DNA of 64,000 nt from Noviherbaspirillum autotrophicum (GCF_000818395.1 NZ_JWJG01000028.1:2275185-2339184), one strand, 5' to 3'; counted from the stretch's first letter, positions 18,352 to 27,445 are shown. Numbers and translations are program-made. Notes: generated by a model not told the origin, from the sequence alone.

Positions 18352-19944
18352 ATGAATATTCCCTCCGGACATGCCAGCGGAGGCCTGTCGGGCTATGCCG
18401 CGAGCGGACCGCTGACACGGCGCTCGATCTGGAACCGGGCGTCGGACGAGCTGACTTTCGCGCCTCTGGCCGACGACCTGGAGGTGGATGTGGCAATCGT
18501 CGGCGGCGGCATCACCGGCATTACCACGGCCGCCCTGCTGGCGCGGGCCGGGCGGCGCGTCGCGGTGCTGGAGGCGGTGCGTGTGGGCTATGGCAGCAGC
18601 GGCTATTCAACCGGCAACCTGTATGCGACGGTCGACACCTACCTGCACCACGTGGCCGATAAGTGGGGCTGGGACCGGACGCGGCAGGTCGTGCAATCGC
18701 GCCGCATGGCGATCGATTTGATCGAGCAGAATATTTTCGATTACCACATCCGCTGCCAGTTCTTGCGCCAGCCCTGGGTGTTGTACAGCACCGATTCTTC
18801 GGCGCACGAGGACGACATGATCGAGCGCGAATACCAGGCGTGCTTGAAATGCGGGCTGGATGCGCGGGTGAGCAATGAGGCGCCGCTGCCGTACAGCATC
18901 AACAAGGCGCTGGTGGTGGCGCACCAGGCGCAGTTCCACCCACTGCATTACGTGCGCCAGCTGGCCGCGGCGATCCGCTCCGAGCGCTGCCATATCTACG
19001 AAGGCACGCCGGTGGTGGAGATCGACCAGAACCATGCGCTCGTGCGCACCGCGCAACACACCGTCCATGCGCAGCACGTGGTGATGGCGACCCATACGCC
19101 GAAAGGGTTCAACACGCTGCAGACCGAGCTGGCGCCGTACCGGGAATATGCGGTGGCGGCCGCGCTCGCCGAAAAGCAGCTGTCCGGCGGCATTTTCTGG
19201 AGCGCCGGTGCGGAAAGGACATCCACCCGGCTGGTCGAGATCGACGGCCGGCCGCATGTGCTGCTCATCGGCGAACGGCACAAGAGCGGACAGCGGGAAG
19301 ACACGGACGCGGCCTGGCGCAAGCTCGAGCAACTCCTGCGCGCGCGCTTTGACGCGCAGGCGGTCGAGTACCGCTGGTCGGCGCAGCATTACCGGCCGGC
19401 CGACGGCTTGCCCTACATTGGGCCCAGCATCGGTTCCGGCCACCTGTACCTGGCGACCGGCTTTGCCACGGATGGCCTGACCTATGGCACGCTGGCCGCC
19501 ATCCTGCTGTCGGAACAGATCGCCGGGCGCAGTACCGAATACGACGAACTGTATTCGCCGCGCCGCTTCACCCCGGTCAAGTCGGTCGGCAAGTTCCTGA
19601 AAGAAAACCTGAACGTGGCCGGCTACTACGTGAAGGATTACATCAAGGGCGGCGAAGCGAAGGCGCTGGCCGAGGTGCGCTGCGGCGAAGGCCGGGTGAT
19701 CGAGATCGATGGCGACAAGCTGGCGGTTTATCGCGACGACGCCGGGGACTTGCATGCCGTATCGCCGGTCTGCACCCACCTGAAATGCATCGTCCACTGG
19801 AACCGCGCCGAGCGCAGCTGGGACTGCCCCTGCCATGGCAGCCGTTTCTCGCATGAAGGCGATGTGCTGGAAGGGCCGGCGCTGGCGCCGCTGGAAAGGC
19901 GCACCATCGCCGGGCTTGACGGCGCCGCGCCGAAGGCCGGGTAG
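18352..19944 (+). CDS. FAD-dependent oxidoreductase (DadA/GlpO-like) with C-terminal Rieske domain
   Basis: The product is 530 residues; AGGAGG lies 5 bases before the ATG. The DAO-type domain starts with VDVAIVGGGITGITTAALLA (about 43-62, dinucleotide-binding) and has the late FAD motif LYLATGFATDGLTYG. The Rieske domain near the C-terminus has CTHLKC (about 474) and CPCHGS (about 493), giving the two Cys and two His ligands of a [2Fe-2S] cluster. Such fusions oxidise a primary or secondary amine or related substrate and pass electrons to the Rieske centre, but the substrate for this subgroup is not established. Confidence 0.9.
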   Translation: MNIPSGHASGGLSGYAASGPLTRRSIWNRASDELTFAPLADDLEVDVAIVGGGITGITTAALLARAGRRVAVLEAVRVGYGSSGYSTGNLYATVDTYLHHVADKWGWDRTRQVVQSRRMAIDLIEQNIFDYHIRCQFLRQPWVLYSTDSSAHEDDMIEREYQACLKCGLDARVSNEAPLPYSINKALVVAHQAQFHPLHYVRQLAAAIRSERCHIYEGTPVVEIDQNHALVRTAQHTVHAQHVVMATHTPKGFNTLQTELAPYREYAVAAALAEKQLSGGIFWSAGAERTSTRLVEIDGRPHVLLIGERHKSGQREDTDAAWRKLEQLLRARFDAQAVEYRWSAQHYRPADGLPYIGPSIGSGHLYLATGFATDGLTYGTLAAILLSEQIAGRSTEYDELYSPRRFTPVKSVGKFLKENLNVAGYYVKDYIKGGEAKALAEVRCGEGRVIEIDGDKLAVYRDDAGDLHAVSPVCTHLKCIVHWNRAERSWDCPCHGSRFSHEGDVLEGPALAPLERRTIAGLDGAAPKAG

Positions 19945-20014
19945 CGCTGCCCCAGGCCGTGGCACGGAGCTTGCCTCAGCTTCGGCTACGGATTGGATTC
20001 TTCCACGATAAGAG

Positions 20015-20668
20015 ATGCATATAGAACAAGTCACGATTGACGCCGATTCGATTGCCCTGGATGGCGCATTGTGGCTGCCGGAAAACCACATCGGCGTGGT
20101 CCTGTTTGCCAGCTGCGGTGGCGCCAATCGCGTCAAGCCGCCCAACGATTATGTTGCCAGCGTATTGCGCACGGCGCGCCTCGGCACCCTGTGGATGGAA
20201 TTGCTCACGCCACAGGAACGGAGCGTGCGCGACCCGGTGGCCGATGTCGGCGTACTGGCCGGACGCATGCACGCCGCCTGCGAGTGGCTGCGGATGCATC
20301 AGCTGACCAGAGGTTCGCCGATCGGCCTGTGCGGTGCCGGCCACGCCGCCGCTGCCGCCATGCAGCTGGCCGCCGGGCAGGGCGTGCGCATTGCGGCCAT
20401 CGTGGCGCGCAGCGGACGCACCGATCTCATGGAAGCGGCAACGCTGACCAGGATCAGCGCGCCGACGCTGCTGATCGTCGGCGGCCTCGACGACGGCGGC
20501 ATTGCGCTGACCCGGGCGACCTATGCCGCGCTGCGCTGCAAGAAGCGCCTCGAGATCATTCCCGGCGGTACGCACTCCTTCGAGGAGCCGGGCAGCCTGG
20601 AAGTCGTCGCCCGCCTGACGCGCAGCTGGTTCCTGCGCTACGCCAGCACCGCCGAGCGCCGCCTGTAG
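20015..20668 (+). CDS. Alpha/beta hydrolase (dienelactone hydrolase-like) lacking the catalytic serine
   Basis: The product is 217 residues. The fold pattern is clear: VVLFASCGGANR, PIGLCGAGHAAAAA, TLLIVGGLDDGG and GGTHSFEEPG. Its paralogue at 37093-37743 has G-A-S-T-G at the nucleophile elbow, with Ser113. Here the aligned residue is Gly109 in C-G-A-G-H, so the usual Ser is missing, while the Asp and His of the triad are kept. It may be a non-catalytic relative or use a different nucleophile. It converges on the amidohydrolase gene with a 25-base gap. Confidence 0.8.
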   Translation: MHIEQVTIDADSIALDGALWLPENHIGVVLFASCGGANRVKPPNDYVASVLRTARLGTLWMELLTPQERSVRDPVADVGVLAGRMHAACEWLRMHQLTRGSPIGLCGAGHAAAAAMQLAAGQGVRIAAIVARSGRTDLMEAATLTRISAPTLLIVGGLDDGGIALTRATYAALRCKKRLEIIPGGTHSFEEPGSLEVVARLTRSWFLRYASTAERRL

Positions 20669-20693
20669 GACGGAACGCCGCGCTTCATGCCGG

Positions 20694-21416
20694 CTATGCC
20701 GGCTGTACCTGCGGCGCGGCGCTGCGCAAGGCTTCGATGATGGCGTGGCGCACCGTGCGCCAGTGCGCCGCGCCGCTGGCGCGCACGTGCTTCTGGTTGA
20801 TTTCGAGCTCGATGCCGAGGTAGCGCTCGGCGCCGAAACGCTGCCGCAGATAGACAGTGAAGCCGTCCGCGGTGCCGGCATACGGATAGTTCATGCGCGC
20901 CTTCAGGGCGGCCGCGTAGGCGTGCAGCGCGACGCGCCAGCGCCGGCACAGCTCGGCTTCCGCGCTGCGGTCGGGGTCGTACAGCAAGCCGATGTCGGCG
21001 TCGCGCACCGCACCGTTGAGTTCCGGCGTGAAGCTGTGGCAGGACACGTGGACCACGCGCGCGCCGGCGTCGATGGCTTGCGCGATCATGGTCTCGGCCT
21101 TGCGGCGGTAGGGCAGGTAGTAGCGGGTGGCGATCTCGTCGCGCAATTCCCCGGACAGGCCGCGCGTGACTTCCGAAAACGCCTCCGGATGGCCCAGCGA
21201 GCGGTTTAGGTCGACCAGCAGGCGGCTGATGGTCGACACCAGCAGCGGCGCGTCCAGCCGTGCCGACATCTCGCGCGCCACGCGCAGCGCCCCGAGGTCG
21301 TAGCCGCGATGGGTATGCAGCAGCGCTTGCCGGTCGCGGAAAAAATCGCGGTAGCGGGAAGGGATGCGGTTGCCGGCGTGTTCGCAGGTGATGATGAAAT
21401 GGTCGGGGTGGCGCAT
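20694..21416 (-). CDS. N-formylglutamate amidohydrolase (NFGAH/HutG-like) family protein
   Basis: The product is 240 residues from the ATG at 21416. ITCEHAGNRIP, THRGYDLGALRVAREM, DLNRS and VVHVSCHSFTP are the conserved blocks of the N-formylglutamate amidohydrolase fold, a zinc-dependent aminoacylase-like hydrolase. Here it follows an ATP-grasp and a GCS2 ligase rather than histidine-utilisation genes, so cleavage of an amide made by those ligases, or of a related conjugate, is more likely than a Hut role (inference). It is the last gene of the four-gene operon, 62 bases after the ligase. Confidence 0.85.
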   Translation of the reverse strand: MRHPDHFIITCEHAGNRIPSRYRDFFRDRQALLHTHRGYDLGALRVAREMSARLDAPLLVSTISRLLVDLNRSLGHPEAFSEVTRGLSGELRDEIATRYYLPYRRKAETMIAQAIDAGARVVHVSCHSFTPELNGAVRDADIGLLYDPDRSAEAELCRRWRVALHAYAAALKARMNYPYAGTADGFTVYLRQRFGAERYLGIELEINQKHVRASGAAHWRTVRHAIIEALRSAAPQVQPA

Positions 21417-21478
21417 GTCGGATCGGTGGAAACGCTGTCCTGCAACGGCTCTTTCAGCCGGTCTGGCGAGATGCCCGC

Positions 21479-22738
21479 CTACCCGTTTTCCATGAACATC
21501 CGCCCCTCCTGCAGGCAGGCGCACAGTTCGCGGTATGCCGACGCCATCCGCGCGCGCGAACCGGCTGGGCCGACGGCGCGCAGGATGCGCCGCGCCAGCG
21601 GCCCTTGCTGCAGCATGACCTGCAGCGGCGCATGCCACAGGCTTTCGTGCACCGGGTCGTCGAGCGCGATCTGCCCCACCAGGTGCGCCCACAATTGGCC
21701 GGCGGTGCAGCGCTTTTCGGGGACGCCCAGCAGTTCCAGGTATCCGGCGTGATCGATGACGGCTTGTTCGGCATCGCGGATGCAGGCTTGCAGGATGGCC
21801 GCCAGCGCATTGGTCGGGATTTCCTGCTGCGCGATTAAGCCGGCGTCGGAGGCGCGGTACAGCAGGCGCACGGCGGATACGGTGGCGGCGGCAACGGCCA
21901 GGTCCGCGCGCGGGCATTCCTGGGTGTCGACCACGCGGATCTCGATGGCGCTGCGGTCGAAGCGCGCAATCGCGCCGCGCGAGTTGAGCCATTCGTATTG
22001 CAGCACGCCGTGCGGGTCGTGCCGCTCGATGTCGCGGTACATCGGCGCCAGCAGCCGCTGCTCGTAGGCGCGGCGGCTGGTGATGGTTTCCGGGATCACC
22101 AGGCCGGCGATGGACGGGATTTCCCTGGCGTTGTCGCAGTACACGCGCATGCGGTAATCGGCAAAGCCGGTGAGGCGGCCATCGGCGACAGGGGAGCTGG
22201 CCGCCAGCGCCGGCAGGATCGGCAGCACCAGCCGCACCGCCGCGTGCAGCTTGGCGAATTCCTGGTCGTCGGCAAACGGCAGGTTGATATGCATGCTCTG
22301 CAGGTTGACCCAGCCGTGGCTTTTGGTGTCGAAGATGCGTTCGTAGGCGCGGTAGATTTCCTCGTTCTGGTGCGGCCACAGTGCCGCGTCGGTTGCCGGG
22401 TTCATCCACGGATGCATGGCGGTCGGCATCAGGCAGGCGTCAAACCGTTCCAGCCGTTCGTTGATTTCTTGTATCTCGCTCTGGAAGGCGTCCTGCAGCA
22501 TCGACAGCATGATAATCGGGCGCAGGTTCTTCAGCTCGACGACATGCAGCGCCAGCTCGTTCGACCATCCCAGCAAGCCGCGCCGCACTTCGCCGGTGAC
22601 GGCGCCGCTGTCGTCGCGCAGCAGGCGGTCGGCGAGCGGCCGCACCGACAGGGTGGTGCGGTCGACGATCATGTATTCCAGTTCGATGCCGTAGCCGGCA
22701 AAGGCGTGCAGCAGCGGTGGATCGTCGTCCGGTGTCAT
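21479..22738 (-). CDS. GCS2-family carboxylate-amine ligase (glutamate-cysteine ligase-like)
   Basis: The product is 419 residues. AGYGIELEYMIVD at the N-terminus, NLQSMHINLPFADDQEF and a central FADYRMRVYCDN match the glutamine-synthetase-like fold of GCS2/YbdK amidoligases. Such enzymes activate a carboxylate with ATP and join it to an amine. The ATG at 22738 overlaps the stop of the upstream ATP-grasp gene (ATGA) and has GGGGGA upstream. The gene product would act with the ATP-grasp protein in making an amide or peptide bond. It is unlikely to be the housekeeping glutathione enzyme because of its context. Confidence 0.88.
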   Translation of the reverse strand: MTPDDDPPLLHAFAGYGIELEYMIVDRTTLSVRPLADRLLRDDSGAVTGEVRRGLLGWSNELALHVVELKNLRPIIMLSMLQDAFQSEIQEINERLERFDACLMPTAMHPWMNPATDAALWPHQNEEIYRAYERIFDTKSHGWVNLQSMHINLPFADDQEFAKLHAAVRLVLPILPALAASSPVADGRLTGFADYRMRVYCDNAREIPSIAGLVIPETITSRRAYEQRLLAPMYRDIERHDPHGVLQYEWLNSRGAIARFDRSAIEIRVVDTQECPRADLAVAAATVSAVRLLYRASDAGLIAQQEIPTNALAAILQACIRDAEQAVIDHAGYLELLGVPEKRCTAGQLWAHLVGQIALDDPVHESLWHAPLQVMLQQGPLARRILRAVGPAGSRARMASAYRELCACLQEGRMFMENG

Positions 22739-24198
22739 GTGACATTCCCCCTTCTCGCTTCGATGCGCTTGCGGAACACGCCCATCACTTCGCGGTACAG
22801 CGCATCGCCCAGCACCGCGTCTTCGTTGCCGGCGTCCACGTTCGGGTTGTCGTTGATCTCGATCACGCACACCTGGTTGCCGGTCTGCTTCAGGTCCACG
22901 CCGTAGAAGCCGTCGCCGATCAGGTTGGCGGCGGCCACCGCCGTGTTGATCACCTCGTCGGGCGCCTCGCCCACCGACAGCGCCTCGGTGCGTCCCTCGT
23001 AGCTGTGCTGCGACTCGTGCTTGATGATTTGCCAGTGGCCGGGCGCCATGTAGTACTTGCAGACGAACAGCGGGCGCCGGTCGAGCACCGCGATGCGCCA
23101 GTCGAATTCGGTCGGCAGGAATTCCTGCGCCAGCACCAGTTCCGATTCGCGCAGCAGCTCGCTGACCTTGGAGAGCAGCTGCTGCTCCGATTCGACCTTT
23201 ACCACGCCCAGCGAAAACGCCGAATCGGGCTGCTTCAGGATGCACGGCAGGCCAAGCGTGGGCACGATCTGGTCGACGTTGCCCTGGTGGACCACCATCG
23301 TCTTCGGGATCGGGATGTGGTGGCGCGCCAGCAGTTCGGCCAGGTAAATCTTGTTGGTGCAGCGCAGGATCGAGTCCGGATCGTCGATCACCACCAAGCC
23401 GGAGTCGGCCGCCTGGCGCGACAGCTGGTAGGTGTAGTGGTTGACGTTGGTCGTTTCGCGGATGAACAGCGCATCGAAGTCGGCCAGGCGGCATGCATCC
23501 TTGCGCGCGATCAGTTCCGCGTGCATGTCGAGCACGCTGGCGGCGTCGACGAACTTGCGCATCGCTTCCGCATTGGACGGGCATTCGGAGCGCTCGGCAT
23601 CGTACAGGATCGCCAGCGACGGCTTCTTGCTGGCCGGCGTGGTGGAGCGGATCTTTTGCTCGTGCAGGAAATCGATGGCCGCCTGCGCCGCGAATTCCCG
23701 GTCATGCTGGGCGATGTCGCGCACGCTGCCGGAATAGATGCCGCACAGGTGCCAGCGCTCGTTGGCGCGCTCGAAGCGGGCGTGCAGCACCGGCGTGCGC
23801 AGCATCTTGAACAGCGCGTCGGCCAGCGGCTGGTGGCGCTGGTCGGCATCGCGCCCGAAATAGATGTTCAGGTCGATGAAATCGACGCTGTCGCGCGCAA
23901 ACGAACAGTCGATCAGGTTGCCGAGTTTTTCGGTGATGTCCTGCACCAGGCTTTCGGATTGCAGCGATTTCATCGCTTCCACGTCCGGCAGCGGCTGGTG
24001 GCCGCGCGCCTCCGCCAGCAGCGACACGTAGTAGCCGTCGCTCTGGTAGCGGTAGGTGCGGCAGAGGTTGAAGACTTTGGTGGAGTTGCTGTCCCCGTAG
24101 GCCGGGTCCATCAGGTAGGTTTGTGCAGGGATGACGGTGACGCCTGGGATGTCGCTGGGCCAATCTTGCTGCTGACTTACGACGAATAGGATATTCAT
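22735..24198 (-). CDS. RimK-like ATP-grasp ligase with N-terminal RLAN domain
   Basis: The product is 487 residues. The N-terminal part (NILFVVSQQQDWP, FNLCRTYRYQSDGYYVSLLA) matches the RLAN domain that precedes some RimK-like proteins. The C-terminal ATP-grasp module runs from about 280: CTNKIYLAELLARHHIPIPK, LGLPCILKQPDSAFSLGV, and the Mg-binding VCVIEINDNPNVDAG. RimK-type enzymes ligate amino acids, often glutamate, to a carboxylate. Both ends overlap neighbours by ATGA, so it is translationally coupled to the peptidase-like gene upstream and the GCS2 ligase downstream. The substrate is unknown. Confidence 0.9.
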   Translation of the reverse strand: MNILFVVSQQQDWPSDIPGVTVIPAQTYLMDPAYGDSNSTKVFNLCRTYRYQSDGYYVSLLAEARGHQPLPDVEAMKSLQSESLVQDITEKLGNLIDCSFARDSVDFIDLNIYFGRDADQRHQPLADALFKMLRTPVLHARFERANERWHLCGIYSGSVRDIAQHDREFAAQAAIDFLHEQKIRSTTPASKKPSLAILYDAERSECPSNAEAMRKFVDAASVLDMHAELIARKDACRLADFDALFIRETTNVNHYTYQLSRQAADSGLVVIDDPDSILRCTNKIYLAELLARHHIPIPKTMVVHQGNVDQIVPTLGLPCILKQPDSAFSLGVVKVESEQQLLSKVSELLRESELVLAQEFLPTEFDWRIAVLDRRPLFVCKYYMAPGHWQIIKHESQHSYEGRTEALSVGEAPDEVINTAVAAANLIGDGFYGVDLKQTGNQVCVIEINDNPNVDAGNEDAVLGDALYREVMGVFRKRIEARRGNVT

Positions 24199-24926
24199 GG
24201 TACTTCCTGTCGCCCCGGTCTGGGGGGGTGAATGATAAGCAGGTTCGCATCGTGCGTGACGATGCCGAGCAGTACCGCATTGACGACACGGTCGATACTC
24301 AGCCAGTACTCGTGCGCGCTGGCGTAGGGATTCTTGGCGTACGGGTCGACCACCAGCACCTTGCGGCGTTCGCGGTCATAGCCGGCGATCACCACGAAAT
24401 GCCCGGACGGCAGGCCGCGCACGTCGTCGGGCTGGTCTTCCGGCCCATATTCGCGCGGCACCCGGTACAGATACGTTGAAGACAATCCGGTAATGATCGG
24501 CAAGCCGCGCCGCAGGATGCCGCGGATCAGATAGCGCGACAGGTCGAGCAGGCGCAGCCGGCCGCCGCGGGAAAGGAATTCCAGGTAGCCGGTGGTGGCA
24601 TGTTGCAGCCGGTAATCCATCTTGATTTCGCGCTGCCGGCGCAGGCGGTCGGCGATGTCGACGCCAGGCGCAAACCAGGACGGGTCGAACACGGTCAGGT
24701 TGTAGGTGTAGATCGTGGCCTTGTAGCCCTTGGCGAGGGCGTCGCAGGCGAGGAATACCGCAAACGTGCCGCCATGCTCCAGCCGGCCGGCGCGCGCGAT
24801 GACCTCGGCGAGTTCTTCGTCTTCGCCCCAGTAGCGGTAGACCGAGTGCAGGCAAGTCGGCCCGCAGGTGGTTTCATCCGGCTGGGGGAGAATTTTGACG
24901 GGAAGTTCCAGTACGGGATAGGTCAC
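24195..24926 (-). CDS. C39-like papain-fold peptidase (start uncertain)
   Basis: With the GTG at 24926 the product is 243 residues. ILPQPDETTCGPTCLHSVYRYWG places Gln15 and Cys21 as oxyanion and nucleophile residues, HFVVIAGYD gives His176 and VVDPYAK gives Asp194, a complete C39-type triad. C39 domains cleave leader peptides at double-Gly sites; this stand-alone form lacks the ABC exporter part. The open frame extends upstream to 25262, with ATGs at 25082 and 25145, the latter with GAGG 7 bases away, so the N-terminus may be longer. It is the first gene of the amidoligase operon and ends in an ATGA overlap. Confidence 0.82.
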   Translation of the reverse strand: MTYPVLELPVKILPQPDETTCGPTCLHSVYRYWGEDEELAEVIARAGRLEHGGTFAVFLACDALAKGYKATIYTYNLTVFDPSWFAPGVDIADRLRRQREIKMDYRLQHATTGYLEFLSRGGRLRLLDLSRYLIRGILRRGLPIITGLSSTYLYRVPREYGPEDQPDDVRGLPSGHFVVIAGYDRERRKVLVVDPYAKNPYASAHEYWLSIDRVVNAVLLGIVTHDANLLIIHPPRPGRQEVP

Positions 24927-25289
24927 GGAAACGCTTTGGCAAAAATCGCAGTCATCAATAATTGGTGGCCAGAAAAATCTTCTTTCCTCCGCAGAACCCA
25001 GAGCATTTTTGATGCCAGTCGCTTCGGCCGTGCTGCGGGCGGAAACGGGCATGCATGATGTCGCTAATGACTTCACGTGCATGTAAAAGTTTCCAGCGGT
25101 TGCCACCTCCCGGTCGGCAGTTTGTCCAGTATTTACCGGTTGCATCTGTCTGCCTCGGGCCAGCCGCTGCCGGGCACGGATGCTGCATAGCCAATAGATT
25201 GGGCGGCTTTGCTGCCGCCAGCCGCAGACGATGGCGCGTGCGCTGCATATACGGCCCGCCACTGCGACTTTGCTCAGGAGATGTCATCC
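24927..25289. other. Divergent upstream region of the amidoligase operon
   Basis: This region holds either promoter sequence or an N-terminal extension of the peptidase gene. No separate gene was supported. It is A+T-richer than its neighbours around 24940-25000, which suits a promoter on the minus strand. Confidence 0.4.
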
Positions 25290-26084
25290 ATGAAACGTCT
25301 ATTGACCCTTGCTTTCGGGCTGAGCGCCCAGGCGGCGCTGGCCCAAATGCACCCGCCGCCACAGCCGATGCCGGACACGCCGGCGCAGTCGATTCCGATC
25401 TTGCCGGAATCCGGTTCCGATGCATCGGGTAATTCCACGCTTACCGCGCCCGGCTCTTCCGGCGGCGCCGATACGTCGGGCGCCTCCGGTTCCACGGGCG
25501 CTTCGTCATCCGGTCCCGGCGCCGACGCCCATGGCAGCAGTGCCGACACGCCCGGCAGCGTGCAGGATGCCAGCGGCTCGTCCGGCATGCAGTCCGAAGC
25601 CGGCGCCGAACTGCGCGCTGCGCCGCCGCCAGAGACGCGCCTGCAGCCGCAGACCCAGAACGACGTGACCTATCTGTGCGGCGGCGTGGGCGCCGAAGAA
25701 GCCGCCTACATGAAGCAGCAGGCGCGCGGCTACGACCTGATGCTGACCTTCGCCGCGCGCGACGGCTCGTATCTGGCCGATGTCAACGTCGATATCAAGG
25801 ATGCGCAGGGCAATCCGGTATTGCAGGCCAAGTGCGACGCACCGATGCTGCTGGTGGACGTGCCAAAAAGCGGCACCTACCGCATCCACGCCGATGCCGC
25901 CGGCTATGCGCTGGACCGGACCGCGAAGGTGCGCGCCAAGCAAAAAACCGGGCCGCACGTCGCTTCGGTGGTGCTGACCTGGCCGCAGCAGGTGGCCGAG
26001 GGACCGGCCTCGCCCGGCACATCCAGCGGCAGCAGCGGCGGCAACAGTAACAGCAGCGGGGACCGCGACAGCGGCGTGCGCTGA
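25290..26084 (+). CDS. Secreted Ser/Gly-rich protein with carboxypeptidase-regulatory-like domain
   Basis: The product is 264 residues. A signal peptide (KRLLTLAFGLSAQAALA) probably ends before Gln19. Residues 20-125 are a low-complexity Pro/Ser/Gly region. Residues 126-230 form a globular part (VTYLCGGVGAEEAAYMK, VNVDIKDAQGNPV, LVDVPKSGTYRIHADAAGY) like a transthyretin or carboxypeptidase-regulatory fold, then a Ser/Gly tail. AGGAG lies 9 bases before the chosen ATG; ATG at 25281 is too close. The low-complexity linker suggests an envelope or extracellular role. Function is unknown. The next gene starts 3 bases after the stop. Confidence 0.75.
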   Translation: MKRLLTLAFGLSAQAALAQMHPPPQPMPDTPAQSIPILPESGSDASGNSTLTAPGSSGGADTSGASGSTGASSSGPGADAHGSSADTPGSVQDASGSSGMQSEAGAELRAAPPPETRLQPQTQNDVTYLCGGVGAEEAAYMKQQARGYDLMLTFAARDGSYLADVNVDIKDAQGNPVLQAKCDAPMLLVDVPKSGTYRIHADAAGYALDRTAKVRAKQKTGPHVASVVLTWPQQVAEGPASPGTSSGSSGGNSNSSGDRDSGVR

Positions 26085-26086
26085 CG

Positions 26087-27298
26087 ATGGCAGCCAGCGT
26101 CGATCCGCGTCCGGACGAGTTCAGCCGAGGCAATCCGGCGGCGGTGCCGCAGGGCGGACCCGCCGAGGGGCGCGCGCCTGCGCCGGCTGCGGCAGGCGAG
26201 CGCCCTGCGCGGCGCGGTGTGCAGGCCCGCTCGCCGTTTGCGCCGCGCCGCGCGCCGGAACCGCTGATGTTCAGCGACACACAGTTTTTCCGGCGCACCG
26301 TCTTTGTCAGCGGCATGACGATCGCCACGGCGCTCGTGCTGGCGCTGATCTGGAATGCGAGCGAAGTCTTCCTGGTGCTGTTCGCTTCCATCCTGGTGGC
26401 GGTGCTGGTGCGCTCGCCCATCAACTGGATTGTGCGGCACACCCGGCTGTCGCCCACCATGGCGCTGGCCTTGTCGGTGCTTACGCTGGGCGCGGTGCTG
26501 GGCACGCTGGTGTACATCTTCGCGGTGCCGATGGCCGAGCAGCTGGGGCAGCTGATGTCGCAGCTGCCGCGCGCCATGGCGCGCCTGCGGGAGTCGCTGC
26601 GCGAATACCAGTGGGCCAGGCCGCTGCTGCTTGAAATGTCCCACGCCAAACTGGACATGCGCACGCTCGGGCAGGCGCGCGGCCTGATCTCATCCACCGC
26701 CTCGGCGCTGATCGGCCTGCTGATCGTGATCTTCATCGGCGTCTATCTCGCCGCGCAGCCGCGCCTGTACCAGCGCGGCTTCATGCACCTGATGCCAAAG
26801 CACATGCGCCCGCGCGCCGCCGAAGTGCTCGATGAAATCGGCTCTGTGCTGCGCTGGTGGCTGCTCGGCAGGCTGATCGTCATGCTGCTGGTCGGCTTCG
26901 CCGCCGGGGTGGGACTGTGGTGGCTCAATATTCCGCTGGCGGCCACGCTGGGCGTGTTAAGCGGATTGCTCGAATTTATTCCCTATCTGGGACCGATCCT
27001 GTCGGCGGTCTCTCCCTTGCTGATTGCCTTCAATGTTGGCCCAGACGATGCGTTCTATGTGCTGATGCTGTATATCGCGATCCAGACGGCGGAGGGCTAT
27101 CTGATCTCGCCGCTCATCGAGCAGCGCACGGTGTCGCTGCCGCCGGCGCTGGTCATTTTTGCCACCGTGCTGCTGGCGGCGCTGGCCGGGCCGCTGGGCG
27201 CGGTGCTGGCTTCGCCGCTGACGGCAGCCGGCATCGTCGCGGTCAGGCTGCTGTACGTGGAAGACGTGGTGGAGCAGGTGGAGAAGTTGAACGCGTGA
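26087..27298 (+). CDS. AI-2E family (PerM/YdiK-type) transporter
   Basis: The product is 403 residues. A 60-residue Pro/Arg/Ala-rich cytoplasmic N-terminus precedes eight hydrophobic segments. SGLLEFIPYLGPILSAVSPLL and SPLIEQRTVSLPPALVIFA are diagnostic of the AI-2 exporter-like superfamily. Substrates vary (autoinducer-2, Na+/H+), so no substrate is assigned. The ATG is 2 bases after the stop of the secreted-protein gene, indicating a two-gene operon. Confidence 0.9.
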   Translation: MAASVDPRPDEFSRGNPAAVPQGGPAEGRAPAPAAAGERPARRGVQARSPFAPRRAPEPLMFSDTQFFRRTVFVSGMTIATALVLALIWNASEVFLVLFASILVAVLVRSPINWIVRHTRLSPTMALALSVLTLGAVLGTLVYIFAVPMAEQLGQLMSQLPRAMARLRESLREYQWARPLLLEMSHAKLDMRTLGQARGLISSTASALIGLLIVIFIGVYLAAQPRLYQRGFMHLMPKHMRPRAAEVLDEIGSVLRWWLLGRLIVMLLVGFAAGVGLWWLNIPLAATLGVLSGLLEFIPYLGPILSAVSPLLIAFNVGPDDAFYVLMLYIAIQTAEGYLISPLIEQRTVSLPPALVIFATVLLAALAGPLGAVLASPLTAAGIVAVRLLYVEDVVEQVEKLNA

Positions 27299-27387
27299 GA
27301 AAGGAGCGGGGCGGAAAGGAGCGGCGGAGTCGGGTGCGCAATGCCGCCGGGCTGACTGCCGCATGGTGGATGCGTGAGGAGGAAGGT

Positions 27388-27429
27388 GTGACGAAAACTG
27401 CGTGACGAAAGCTGTGTGATAAAAACTGC
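27388..27429. repeat. Three tandem 14-bp imperfect repeats
   Basis: The units GTGACGAAAACTGC, GTGACGAAAGCTGT and GTGATAAAAACTGC are directly adjacent in the intergenic gap after the AI-2E family gene. They do not appear to be coding. Confidence 0.8.
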
Positions 27430-27445
27430 GCGGCGAATGTCCGTT

